DNA of 64,000 nt from Micromonospora luteifusca (GTDB lineage: Bacteria; Actinomycetota; Actinomycetes; Mycobacteriales; Micromonosporaceae). Where the stretch lies: positions 6,500,001 through 6,564,000 of the forward strand of contig NZ_JAFBBP010000001.1 of NCBI RefSeq assembly GCF_016907275.1. The letters run 5' to 3'. The position numbers were made by a program, and so were the translations under genes. The notes under the pieces are model-generated. The model made no database searches. It had not been told where the DNA came from and saw only the letters and a list, made by a program, of their open reading frames with translations. Shown in pieces: positions 44,646 to 52,072 of this stretch; position 1 is the stretch's first letter; each line of letters begins with the position of its first letter.

Positions 44646-44670
44646 GCCCGGCCGGGTCACCGGCCGGGCG
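44646..44670 (+). terminator. Terminator after the ThuA-like gene
   Basis: CGCCCGGCC and GGCCGGGCG arms (9 bp) around a 7-nt loop, beginning directly after the stop codon. Confidence 0.7.
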
Positions 44671-44723
44671 TTACCGGGTGTGGCGCGGATGCGCCCGCGT
44701 GTCCGTGCCCCGAGGGGCCGCCG

Positions 44724-45083
44724 TCACGCTGCGGAGGCGGAGGCGGACGCCTTCGGCCCCCGGTGCGACGCCACCGGGCCGGCGTTCCAGCCCCAGCGCG
44801 GCGCTGGCACCGCACTGTCGCCGGGTCGGCCCGCGCCAGTCTCGTCGTGGGCGTCCTCGACCGGCGCGGGGGTGCTGCGCGACATCCGCAGCGACTGTTC
44901 GGCTCCCTTGCGGGCCGCGCACGGCCAGGACTGCCCGGCGCACTGGAGGTTGCGGCAGAGACCCTCGTCGTCCGGCTCGTGGGCAGCCAGCACGTCGATC
45001 GCCAGCTGCCAGAGCAGCGGGTCGGTCACGTCGTGCGGGCGCTCGGCGTGACGGCTCGGTCGGTTGCTGGTGTCGTCGGACAT
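44724..45083 (-). CDS. Small conserved actinobacterial hypothetical protein
   Basis: A 119-residue soluble protein. The core (residues 20-60) is LLWQLAIDVLAAHEPD followed by CRNLQCAGQSWPCAARK, with three cysteines spaced as in a small family that I recall as frequent in Micromonosporaceae. The C-terminal half is Ala/Pro-rich and probably disordered. The cysteines could bind a metal, but no function is known. ATG 45083 follows GGGGGAC. It is cotranscribed with nothing obvious. Confidence 0.65.
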   Translation of the reverse strand: MSDDTSNRPSRHAERPHDVTDPLLWQLAIDVLAAHEPDDEGLCRNLQCAGQSWPCAARKGAEQSLRMSRSTPAPVEDAHDETGAGRPGDSAVPAPRWGWNAGPVASHRGPKASASASAA

Positions 45084-45206
45084 CTGGGTCCCCCCTTGTC
45101 GGCTTGTGCACCCCAAGGGTCACCCGTCAGCGGCCGGCTAAACCGCCGACCTGCTGTGATGTGTCTCCGGTCGCAGTTCGGCGTCCGGACGTGGCGCACG
45201 GACCGG

Positions 45207-46400
45207 TCAATCGGGCAGCAGCGGCATCTCAACGCCCGGATCTCGGCCGAGCAGCACTGCCCGGGTGAGCGCCGTCGATCCGAATCGGTCGCGGACCGCG
45301 TCCACTGCGGCGTCCAACTCCGCGCCCGGATTGCGAAGGAATGGCAGCTCCGGCTGCACCGGGTTGTCGTCCAGGTTGCCCACCGAGACACCGATCAGGG
45401 TCACACCACGGCGATCGATCTCGGGCAGCGCGGCCCGCAGCAGCGCTCGCGCGGCGGCGAGGAGCGACGTCGTGTCGGCCGTCGCCTTCCCGATGGTGTG
45501 TGAGCGGGTCGCCCGGGTGTAGTCGCCGAAGCGCAGGCGCAGCAGCACCGTGCGACCGGCCCGCCCGGCTGCCCGCATCCGCCGGCTGACCCGATCGACC
45601 AGGCCCGCGAGGATGGCATCCAACTCCACCAGAGCATGCGGGGTACGGCTCAGCGCGTGCTGCGCGCCCATCGAACCGCGGCGGCGGCCGACCTGCACCG
45701 CCCGGGGGTCGCGATTGTGGGCCAGAGCGTGCAGGTGCCGGCCGGCGCCCGACCCGAGCAGTGACACCAGCGCGGCCTCGCCGAGCCGGGCCACCTCCCC
45801 GACGGTACGGATCCGGTGTTCCCGCAACTTGGCGGAGGTGACCGGGCCGACGCCCCACAGCCGCTCGACCGGCAGTGGGTGCAGGAAGGCCATCTCGCCG
45901 TCCGGTGGGACCACCAGCAGCCCGTCCGGCTTCGCCACCCCGCTGGCCACCTTCGCCAGGAACTTCGTTCGGGCCACGCCCACCGTGATCGGCAGGTGGA
46001 CCCGTTCGCGGACCTCCCGGCGCAGCCGCTCGGCGATGTCGGCCGGTGGCCCGACCAGCCGCCGCAGGCCACCCACGTCCAGGAACGCCTCGTCGATGGA
46101 GAGCCCCTCGACCAGCGGCGTGGTCTGCCGGAAGATCTCGAAGACCGCGCGGCTCGCCGCCGTGTACGCCGACATCCGGGGCGGCACCACGATCGCGTCG
46201 GGACACAGCCGGCGTGCCTGCTGGCCGCCCATCGCGCTGCGGACGCCGCGCGCCTTCGCCTCATAGCTCGCCGCGAGGACCACGCCGCCACCGACGATCA
46301 CCGGCCGCCCGCGTAGGCGCGGGTCGTCGCGTTGCTCGACCGACGCGTAGAACGCGTCCAGGTCGGCGTGCAGGATGTGGGCGTCGGGCGACACGTACAT
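45207..46400 (-). CDS. dinB: DNA polymerase IV (Y-family translesion polymerase)
   Basis: A 397-residue error-prone polymerase. The catalytic acids lie in HADLDAFYASVE and in GLSIDEAFLDV, steric-gate phenylalanine or tyrosine follows DAF, and helix-hairpin-helix motifs lie in the thumb (LWGVGPVTSAKLREH). QPELPF near the C-terminus is a beta-clamp binding motif. It copies past damaged bases in the cytoplasm. The start is uncertain: ATG 46415, ATG 46400 and GTG 46394 are all in frame. An SOS-box-like palindrome overlaps this start region (46393-46408), implying LexA control. Confidence 0.92.
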   Translation of the reverse strand: MYVSPDAHILHADLDAFYASVEQRDDPRLRGRPVIVGGGVVLAASYEAKARGVRSAMGGQQARRLCPDAIVVPPRMSAYTAASRAVFEIFRQTTPLVEGLSIDEAFLDVGGLRRLVGPPADIAERLRREVRERVHLPITVGVARTKFLAKVASGVAKPDGLLVVPPDGEMAFLHPLPVERLWGVGPVTSAKLREHRIRTVGEVARLGEAALVSLLGSGAGRHLHALAHNRDPRAVQVGRRRGSMGAQHALSRTPHALVELDAILAGLVDRVSRRMRAAGRAGRTVLLRLRFGDYTRATRSHTIGKATADTTSLLAAARALLRAALPEIDRRGVTLIGVSVGNLDDNPVQPELPFLRNPGAELDAAVDAVRDRFGSTALTRAVLLGRDPGVEMPLLPD

Positions 46401-46408
46401 ATGTTCGC
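46393..46408. promoter_or_regulatory. SOS box-like palindrome at the dinB start
   Basis: CGTACATATGTTCG matches the actinobacterial LexA consensus TCGAAC-N4-GTTCGA at 13 of 16 positions over 46393-46408. It overlaps the candidate start codons of dinB. Confidence 0.6.
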
Positions 46409-46415
46409 ATGGCAC

Positions 46416-46924
46416 TCGGCCGCAGAGGCAGTGAGCTGGGTCGGGACCGATGTGACTGCGGACGTTAGCTGGCGAGTCGGCTGGCCCGCCATCTGCGTAT
46501 GGATCAGTGGCCGGCGGCGATGTCCTCGAACGGATCGCGCGGGCTAATGATCTCAGCCGACGCTGGGCGAGCCGGCGCCGTTAGCCCTGACGTCTCGACC
46601 CGCGAACGGTAACCCGCCAACCGCATCGATCGTCATCACGACATCTGGTGTTGAAACCGCCCGGGGCGGGCGCCGGCTGGAAAGCGCGGCGCGGAGCAAA
46701 GCAGGTTGCCGCAGCTGATGGCCCCAGATCCGGATTTGCCGTGTTGGGTGCGTACACAGCAGCGATGCCTTTACTCTTTCGAGTGGCGATGCCGGTGGAA
46801 CAGCCGGGCGATCAACGCACTGACCCGAGCCAAGGTCCGACGTTGATCCTCAACCAATTGTATGCGTAGGGGCAGGCGGATAGTGCTCGGTCGTCACTCG
46901 CAGAGCCGCATCTGGTGACGAACA
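46416..46924. other. Sparse region without a supportable gene
   Basis: No gene is recognised upstream of dinB between here and 46924. The base composition is noticeably less GC-rich than the surroundings (for instance 46480-46560 and 46740-46860). A 73-codon frame at 46648-46869 starts with TTG or a similar codon, lacks a ribosome site and resembles nothing known. The region may hold the dinB promoter and remnants of lost sequence. Confidence 0.5.
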
Positions 46925-46969
46925 CCCGGCCGCGGGCAGGTGTTGACGAAGCACCTGCCCGCGGCCGGG
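46925..46969. terminator. Very strong hairpin with no obvious upstream gene
   Basis: Perfect 18-bp arms, 46925-46942 and 46952-46969, with a 9-nt loop. It lies about 195 bp beyond the end of the minus-strand NmrA-like gene and may terminate that transcript or one from the sparse region to its left. The remaining 190 bp to 47162 show nothing recognisable. Confidence 0.7.
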
Positions 46970-47162
46970 GCGGCGCCTTCCCCCTACAGCCGGATCGCGG
47001 TGGTGCACGGCCGGCGGCATACTCTCTTACGGCCCGGCCCCCGGCAGGTTGACGAATGTCTTGGCGAGCCTGATCGGCGGCAACGGCTGCGTCCGATCGA
47101 GGGATTGAGTCGGGGCCTTGCCCGCGGACACGCCGGCCTGGGCGTTCATTGCGGCCGGAGAC

Positions 47163-48053
47163 TCAGGAACCAACCACGTTCGTGGGCGCGGTCCAACCGA
47201 TGGCCCGGATCCACTCGGCCAGGTCCAGGGTGGCCGGCTCGATCGCCCGCACCACCGCGAGGTCCGAAGGGTGTTCCGCCGCTTCCGCGAACTGGCGGAA
47301 CATCGCCCTGTCGAGCTCGTTGGGAAGAACGCTCAGCGGCAGGGCCTCGTACCGTGCCGGGAGTCCGGCGCGCGCGCCGAACGCTGCGGCGATCTGGGGG
47401 CCTGTCAGCTCGTCGGCGACGAGCTCGATGGCTCCGCCGGGCACATCCGCGGTGTCGAGCAGGGTCGCGGCGGCGATCCGGCCGATGTCGCTGACCGAGA
47501 TCATCTTCACGGCGACGTCCTCCGCCAGCGGCAGCCTCAGCACGATCTCTCCGTGCTCCAGGCTCGGCGCCATCACGCTCGCGAAGCCCTCCATGAAAGC
47601 GGCCGGGCGAACCATCGTGGCCCTCAGGCCAGACTTCCCCAGGTGCTCCTCGATCCAGTGCTTCGAGTCGTGGTGTGGCACACCCGTCTCCCGATCCGCC
47701 CCGAGCACCGAGTTGAACACGACGTGCGGGACGCGTGCCGCGACCGCCGCGTCGACGAGCGCGGTGCCGACGCGGATCTCCGCCTCGACCTCTTCGAGGC
47801 TGTTCGCCTCCGGGGTCATGAAGTAGAACGCCTCGACCGTCGCCAGCGCGTCGACCAACGACGCCGGGTCGTCGATCCGGATGGCCGCCAGCTCGACGCC
47901 GCGGGCGGCCAGCGCCTGAGCCCGCCCGGACTCGGGGTTACGCACCAAAGCCCGCACCCGCGCCCTGCGGTCCAGTAGCGCGTCGACTACCGCCCCACCC
48001 TGTTGCCCCGTCGCACCGAAGACTGCGATCGTGCCGTTCACCTGCGTGTTCAT
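47163..48053 (-). CDS. NmrA-like NAD(P)-binding protein
   Basis: A 296-residue atypical SDR. The N-terminal cofactor motif is VFGATGQQGG (GxxGxxG), followed by ALVRNPES and KISVSDIG-type sequence later in the chain. NmrA-type proteins lack the catalytic YxxxK and act as redox sensors or quinone-like reductases. ATG 48053 follows GAAGGG at suitable spacing. Two perfect palindromes immediately upstream are probable binding sites for the MarR regulator encoded just before it, so induction by a reactive or phenolic compound is plausible. Confidence 0.88.
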   Translation of the reverse strand: MNTQVNGTIAVFGATGQQGGAVVDALLDRRARVRALVRNPESGRAQALAARGVELAAIRIDDPASLVDALATVEAFYFMTPEANSLEEVEAEIRVGTALVDAAVAARVPHVVFNSVLGADRETGVPHHDSKHWIEEHLGKSGLRATMVRPAAFMEGFASVMAPSLEHGEIVLRLPLAEDVAVKMISVSDIGRIAAATLLDTADVPGGAIELVADELTGPQIAAAFGARAGLPARYEALPLSVLPNELDRAMFRQFAEAAEHPSDLAVVRAIEPATLDLAEWIRAIGWTAPTNVVGS

Positions 48054-48071
48054 CGCTATCACCCTTCACTG

Positions 48072-48108
48072 GTTCATGCCATGAACGAAACTAGTTCATG
48101 GCATGAAC
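48072..48108. promoter_or_regulatory. Twin MarR-type operators GTTCATG-N-CATGAAC
   Basis: Two 15-bp perfect palindromes, 48072-48086 and 48094-48108, differ only in the central base, and their centres are 22 bp apart (two helical turns). They lie 19 bp before the NmrA-like gene, between it and the MarR gene. Confidence 0.8.
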
Positions 48109-48137
48109 ATCGTCAAGGTGCGGGGTGTAGCGGGACG

Positions 48138-48578
48138 TCACGGTGTGATGGGTTGCTTCGAGGTGGGCGAAGAGAGGTCCGAGGTGTCCACGAGGGCGGT
48201 GGCCACGCGCTCGAAATCGCGCTGGTCGTCGGCGTCAAGGCTCCCCGCGATCTCGGGCAGACGCTTAGCGACCTCGGCGTACACGGCCTCGCCGAGAACC
48301 CTCCCCGCGGGCGTCGCACCGAGCATGACGACCCGTCGGTCCTGCGCCGAGCCCGCCCGGCCGACCAACTCGCGCCGCGCGGTGCGATCTACCAGCTGGC
48401 TCAATGCGTTCTTAGTCATACCCAACGACGCGGCGAGGTCAGCCATCTGCCGCGGCTCGTTCCTGATCGCGCAGAGCAGCGTGGCCTGCGAAGGGGTCAG
48501 GTCGAACTCGGCGCAGATCTGCGCGTACTTGCGTTGGATCAAAACCGAGAGCCAGAAGAGCTTGTCGCCATAGTCCAC
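48138..48578 (-). CDS. MarR family transcriptional regulator
   Basis: A 146-residue winged-helix regulator. The recognition region reads MADLAASLGMTKNALSQLVDR, with the wing AQDRRVVMLGATPAGR. The GTG at 48578 is chosen because GAGGGAG lies six bases before it and the family start DYGDKLFWLSVLIQRKY follows; the longer frame from 48719 lacks support. It is transcribed towards the NmrA-like gene on the same strand, with the twin operators between the two genes. Confidence 0.9.
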   Translation of the reverse strand: MDYGDKLFWLSVLIQRKYAQICAEFDLTPSQATLLCAIRNEPRQMADLAASLGMTKNALSQLVDRTARRELVGRAGSAQDRRVVMLGATPAGRVLGEAVYAEVAKRLPEIAGSLDADDQRDFERVATALVDTSDLSSPTSKQPITP

Positions 48579-48828
48579 GCCGATCTCCCTCGTCCGATGA
48601 CGAACGCCCAGCCTACTCGTCACGGGCCGGCGGACCACGCCACCTACCAGGAGATGCATGCCCCTCCGAGCCGGCCCGGCAGTCCTCCCCAACCGCCTTG
48701 ATCGACTCACCCTGACCATTCAACCTCGGGACGCGCGGCGAGAGATCGCTGCCTGTTTTGCAGCGGCGCGCATCTGCCGCGATCCGCGCGCCAGCCGGAC
48801 GCTCGTAGCGACTGAACGTGGACGCCGC

Positions 48829-49329
48829 TCAGTAGCCGGCGAGTTGCGGGGCCAGCGCGACAGTTACGAAGCGGATCGCTCGGCCCAGCAGGCACGTCGC
48901 GGCGAAGGCGACCGGGCGCATGGGTGTGCGGCCCAGGTAGACGCTGGCGGCCAGCAGCGGTGGAAATCCGGTGATGGCGCTGACCAGCAGCATCCCGGTC
49001 GCCTGGCGAGGGCGTTCCAGCACCTCGACGAGCCGCGCACCGGCCGCCTTCGGTCGCGCGAGCAGCAGGCCCAGTCGGCCCGGTCGCCCCGGCGCGGCGG
49101 ATGGGCGTCTGCTGAGCCGGCGTTGCAGCCAGGCCGAGCGGATCGCGCCCCGCGCACCAAGGAAGATCAGGATCTTGCCGACGGTCTGACCGGCAGCGGC
49201 GGCCACGCCGAGCGCCAGGGGCGGCGCGCCGGTCGTCGCCACGGCCGCGATCAGATACGGCTCGGCCGGGGTGAACGGCAGGAAAGCCGACAGGAGCCCG
49301 ACGGCCGCAGCCGCCAGGGCGGCGATCAT
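48829..49329 (-). CDS. DedA/VTT-like small membrane protein
   Basis: A 166-residue integral membrane protein with four or five helices. Stretches such as FTPAEPYLIAAVATTG, GAAAGQTVGK-like AAAAGQTVGKILIFLGARG and ITGFPPLLAASVYLGR resemble VTT (DedA/SNARE-associated) domain proteins, which scramble or transport phospholipids. It is the last gene of a four-gene operon and overlaps the phosphatidyltransferase gene by 4 bp (ATGA). The link to a lipid-synthesis gene supports a membrane lipid role. Confidence 0.75.
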   Translation of the reverse strand: MIAALAAAAVGLLSAFLPFTPAEPYLIAAVATTGAPPLALGVAAAAGQTVGKILIFLGARGAIRSAWLQRRLSRRPSAAPGRPGRLGLLLARPKAAGARLVEVLERPRQATGMLLVSAITGFPPLLAASVYLGRTPMRPVAFAATCLLGRAIRFVTVALAPQLAGY

Positions 49330-49916
49330 GGCTGGGTGTGCGACGGGTCCGTTGGCAACCTGGCGGCGCAGACCAACGAGACGACCTTCACCGCGGCGAC
49401 CCCGAGGGCGAACGCGACGGCCGCGGCCATCGGCGCGAAGATCGCCAGAAGCACCACCGCGGCGGTGTTCAGCGCCTTCGCCGGCGGAGACCAGTTCCAC
49501 AGGTAGATGCGCCGATCGACGCGGGCGAAGTAGTTCGGGCTCAGCAGCGGCCAGCGCAGGAACATCAGGCTCAGCAACTGGTCGATGACCATGAACTGGA
49601 CGAGAAACACCGCGATCGGCAGGGCTGTGGCGGGCCGCAGCACGACCAGTGCGGCGGCGCAGGCCGACGTGCAGGCACGGTCGGCGACGATGTCGAAGAC
49701 CGCACCGGTGCGTGTCTCCTGGCCCAGGGCTCGGGCGGCGACACCGTCGAGGATGTCACCGATCCAGTAGATCAGGTAGGCGGCCACCAGCAGATGGACA
49801 CTGCGGTGGGTCAGCGCCGCCACGGCGAGCCCGACGGAGACGGCCGTCCGCACGGCGGTGACGGCGTTGGGAACGTTGAGGAGCGTGACCGGCGGACTGA
49901 GGCTGAGGGTGGTCAC
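49326..49916 (-). CDS. CDP-alcohol phosphatidyltransferase family membrane enzyme
   Basis: A 196-residue protein with about six membrane helices. The complete family motif D54-x2-D57-G58-x2-A61-R62-x8-G71-x3-D75-x3-D79 is present; it binds the CDP-activated lipid and two metal ions. Such enzymes make phosphatidylglycerol phosphate, phosphatidylinositol phosphate, cardiolipin and similar lipids. Nothing shows which alcohol is used. Gene overlaps of 4 bp on both sides tie it to the VTT-like and coiled-coil proteins in one operon under an ArsR-type regulator. Confidence 0.88.
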   Translation of the reverse strand: MTTLSLSPPVTLLNVPNAVTAVRTAVSVGLAVAALTHRSVHLLVAAYLIYWIGDILDGVAARALGQETRTGAVFDIVADRACTSACAAALVVLRPATALPIAVFLVQFMVIDQLLSLMFLRWPLLSPNYFARVDRRIYLWNWSPPAKALNTAAVVLLAIFAPMAAAVAFALGVAAVKVVSLVCAARLPTDPSHTQP

Positions 49917-50140
49917 TCGGCGTCCTTGAGGATGCGTTGCATGTCCGTGGTGCGCCGGTTCAGGTCGGCCAGCTGTGCGCTCACGTCGGTGAGCAGACGC
50001 TGTGTCTCGGCGGCCTGCTCGGCGTACTGCCGCTGCATCTCGGCGGACACGGCGGTCCGCGTGCGGACGCCCGCATACCAGATGACCGCGATGAGCAGGG
50101 CGGCGACGACTACGAGGAAGACCGAGGCGGTGATGTCCAT
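49913..50140 (-). CDS. Small single-pass membrane coiled-coil protein
   Basis: A 75-residue protein with an N-terminal membrane helix (about 5-24) and a C-terminal charged coiled coil (QRQYAEQAAETQRLLTDV and DLNRRTTDMQRILKD). It overlaps the phosphatidyltransferase start by 4 bp and begins immediately after the regulator's stop codon (TAGATG). It is likely a scaffold or assembly factor for the membrane enzymes of the operon. No named family is recognised. Confidence 0.7.
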   Translation of the reverse strand: MDITASVFLVVVAALLIAVIWYAGVRTRTAVSAEMQRQYAEQAAETQRLLTDVSAQLADLNRRTTDMQRILKDAE

Positions 50141-50482
50141 CTAATTGTTTCCTTTCGGTACGGCGTCGCCGTCACCGGCGTTGCTCAGGGTCGTGACGGC
50201 GACCGCCACCACGTCGGGCGTGAGGTGCAGCGAGAACGGCGAGGCCTCGTAGTACTTGAGTGCCTTGCCGTCCTCGGACAACTCCAGATGCGCGGTGACC
50301 AGCCCGGCCTTCTCCAACTTCTTGAGGTGCACCTGCAGCAGCGCGCGGCTGATGCCCAGATCGCGGGCTAGCTGTGAGACGTAGGCCCGTCCACCGGTCA
50401 GTGCGGCGAGCACACGCAGTCTGTGCGGACTGGCCAGAGTGGCAAGGACCTCGATCAGCCGATCGCCGCTCAGCTCTCCCAT
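50141..50482 (-). CDS. ArsR-type winged-helix regulator
   Basis: A 113-residue regulator. The helix-turn-helix reads YVSQLARDLGISRALLQVHLKKLEKAGLV, preceded by ATLASPHRLRVLAALTGG, typical of ArsR and related winged-helix repressors. No metal-binding cysteines are present, so it is not a classical metal sensor. ATG 50482 is the likely start; its ribosome site lies inside a 46-bp nested palindrome (50485-50530). It is the first gene of the lipid-related operon and probably autoregulates it. Confidence 0.88.
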   Translation of the reverse strand: MGELSGDRLIEVLATLASPHRLRVLAALTGGRAYVSQLARDLGISRALLQVHLKKLEKAGLVTAHLELSEDGKALKYYEASPFSLHLTPDVVAVAVTTLSNAGDGDAVPKGNN

Positions 50483-50484
50483 AG

Positions 50485-50530
50485 CTCGCCTTGGCTCATG
50501 CCAACAATTATTGGCATGCGCCAAGGCGAG
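50485..50530. promoter_or_regulatory. Nested 46-bp palindrome upstream of the ArsR-type regulator
   Basis: Outer arms CTCGCCTTGGC / GCCAAGGCGAG and inner arms CATGCCAA / TTGGCATG surround the AT-rich centre CAATTA. The outer arm includes the ribosome site of the regulator. It may be an operator, and in RNA it would fold into a hairpin that masks the ribosome site. Confidence 0.75.
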
Positions 50531-50564
50531 TGTCAACTCGGGGTGGATCGGCGTTCACGCCCGA

Positions 50565-51002
50565 TCAGTCGAGGCAGAACTCGTTCCCCTCGGGGTCGGC
50601 CATGACGATGTGACCAGCCGCCAGTGGGGGAGCGGGCTCATGGCGATCGAGCCGGGTGGCGCCGTGCGAGCCGAGCCGGACGGCCTCCGCCTCCAGGGCC
50701 GCCATCCGCTCGTCGCCCTCCAGCCCCGGAGCGGCTCGCACATCGAGGTGTACGCGATTCTTCGCCTGCTTGTGCTCCGGTACCCGTTGGAAGAACAGCC
50801 GGGGCCCCGAGCCCTCGGGGTCCACCACCGCCGACGCGTCGTTCCGGTTCTCCGGCGGCACCCCCATCGCTTCCAGCGCCTGCTCCCAGGACTCGAAGTC
50901 TCCGGGCGGGGCCTGCACCTGGTAGCTGAGCGCCTCGGCCCAGAACGCCGCCAACGCGGCAGGGTCGGCGCAGTCGAACGTGATCTGCACGCTGCGGGCC
51001 AT
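50565..51002 (-). CDS. VOC (glyoxalase/bleomycin-resistance fold) protein
   Basis: A 145-residue protein with two beta-alpha-beta-beta-beta modules. Typical VOC stretches are ITFDCADPAALAAFWAEAL, RLFFQRVPE, NRVHLDVRA and VMADPEGNEFCLD, the last containing the metal-binding glutamate. Members bind drugs or are small-molecule lyases or isomerases; no substrate can be given. ATG 51002 follows GGGAGC. It is divergent from a WYL regulator with an operator-like repeat between. Confidence 0.88.
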   Translation of the reverse strand: MARSVQITFDCADPAALAAFWAEALSYQVQAPPGDFESWEQALEAMGVPPENRNDASAVVDPEGSGPRLFFQRVPEHKQAKNRVHLDVRAAPGLEGDERMAALEAEAVRLGSHGATRLDRHEPAPPLAAGHIVMADPEGNEFCLD

Positions 51003-51053
51003 GTCAGCTCCCTGTTTGCTGCTCTGATCGGTCATGGTCTGCACCCTCTCGGA

Positions 51054-51080
51054 AATAGCGGACAGGAGCGTTCCGCTATT
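51054..51080. promoter_or_regulatory. Operator-like repeat AATAGCGGA-N9-TCCGCTATT
   Basis: Perfect 9-bp arms with a 9-bp spacer, centred between the VOC gene and the WYL regulator gene, 18 bp before the latter. It is suited to bind a dimeric regulator, most likely the WYL protein itself. Confidence 0.6.
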
Positions 51081-51097
51081 CGTGCAACGATCGGTTG

Positions 51098-52072
51098 GTG
51101 ACTGTCGAGGCGACGACCGAACGGGTGCTGCGGTTGCTGGCGCTGTTGCAGCGGCAGCCGTCCCGCACCGCCGCCGAACTCGCCGCCGAGCTGGGGGTCA
51201 CCGGCCGCTGCGTACGCCGCGACGTGCAGCGACTGCGCACGCTCGGCTACCCCGTGCACGCCACGGCGGGCGTCGGCGGCGGCTATCGACTCGGCGCGGG
51301 CACCCGGCTGCCACCACTGCTCCTCGACGACGAGGAGGCGATCGCGACCGCTGTCTCCCTGCGGCTCGCCTCGGGGGGCACGGTCGCCGGGGCGGGCGAG
51401 GCGGCACTGCGGGCTCTCGCGAAGCTCGATCAGGTGATGCCGTCGCGGTTGCGCGCCGAGGTGCGGGCGGTGCACGGCTCGACGGAGACCCTGATCGGTC
51501 CGGTGGCCCAGATCGACGCGGAGCTGCTGATGACACTCGCACGGGCCTGTCGAGACGCGGTCCGGGTCCGGTTCCGGTACGCCGGCCGCGACGGCGGGGA
51601 ACACGAGCGGACGGTCGAGCCGGTCCGGATGGTCACGACGGGCCGCCGCTGGTATCTGATGGCCTGGGACGTCGACCGCGACGACTGGCGAACGTTCCGC
51701 CTGGACCGGATGCGCGCGGCGGTGGCGACGACGTGGCGCTTCCGGGCGCGCGTGCACCCGGATCCGGTCGCCTTCGTGCGGCGGTCGGTGACCGAGGCGC
51801 CGTACCGGCATCTCGCCCGGGTGCGCGTGCACGCCCCGGCCGACCGGGTGCGCGACGTGGTCCCGCCCCAGGTGGGGCGGGTCGAGGACGATCGCGACGG
51901 GTGGTGTGTGCTGGTCGTCGGCGGGGAGAGTCTGGACTGGGTCGCCGCGCACGTCGCCCGGCTGAGTTACGACGTGGAGGTGTTGGAGCCTCCGGAGCTG
52001 AGCGAGGCCGCCGCCGAACTCGCCCGCCGCCTCGCGGCGATGGCCGGGCCGCCGTCACCGCGCAGCGTGTAG
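51098..52072 (+). CDS. DeoR-type helix-turn-helix, WYL-domain transcriptional regulator
   Basis: A 324-residue regulator. The N-terminal winged helix (about 5-65) reads RTAAELAAELGVTGRCVRRDVQRL, followed by the WYL domain (about 140-220: AVRVRFRYAGRDG, RRWYLMAWD) and a C-terminal WCX domain. WYL proteins respond to nucleic-acid or small-molecule ligands and often control nearby genes, here the divergent VOC gene. Either TTG 51095 or GTG 51098 can be the start. The last 106 bp overlap the opposite-strand acetyltransferase frame. Confidence 0.9.
   Translation: MTVEATTERVLRLLALLQRQPSRTAAELAAELGVTGRCVRRDVQRLRTLGYPVHATAGVGGGYRLGAGTRLPPLLLDDEEAIATAVSLRLASGGTVAGAGEAALRALAKLDQVMPSRLRAEVRAVHGSTETLIGPVAQIDAELLMTLARACRDAVRVRFRYAGRDGGEHERTVEPVRMVTTGRRWYLMAWDVDRDDWRTFRLDRMRAAVATTWRFRARVHPDPVAFVRRSVTEAPYRHLARVRVHAPADRVRDVVPPQVGRVEDDRDGWCVLVVGGESLDWVAAHVARLSYDVEVLEPPELSEAAAELARRLAAMAGPPSPRSV

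Noticed and set aside
46648..46869. A 73-codon frame in the sparse region
   Set aside because: It has no ribosome site, no domain or membrane pattern, and weak codon bias.
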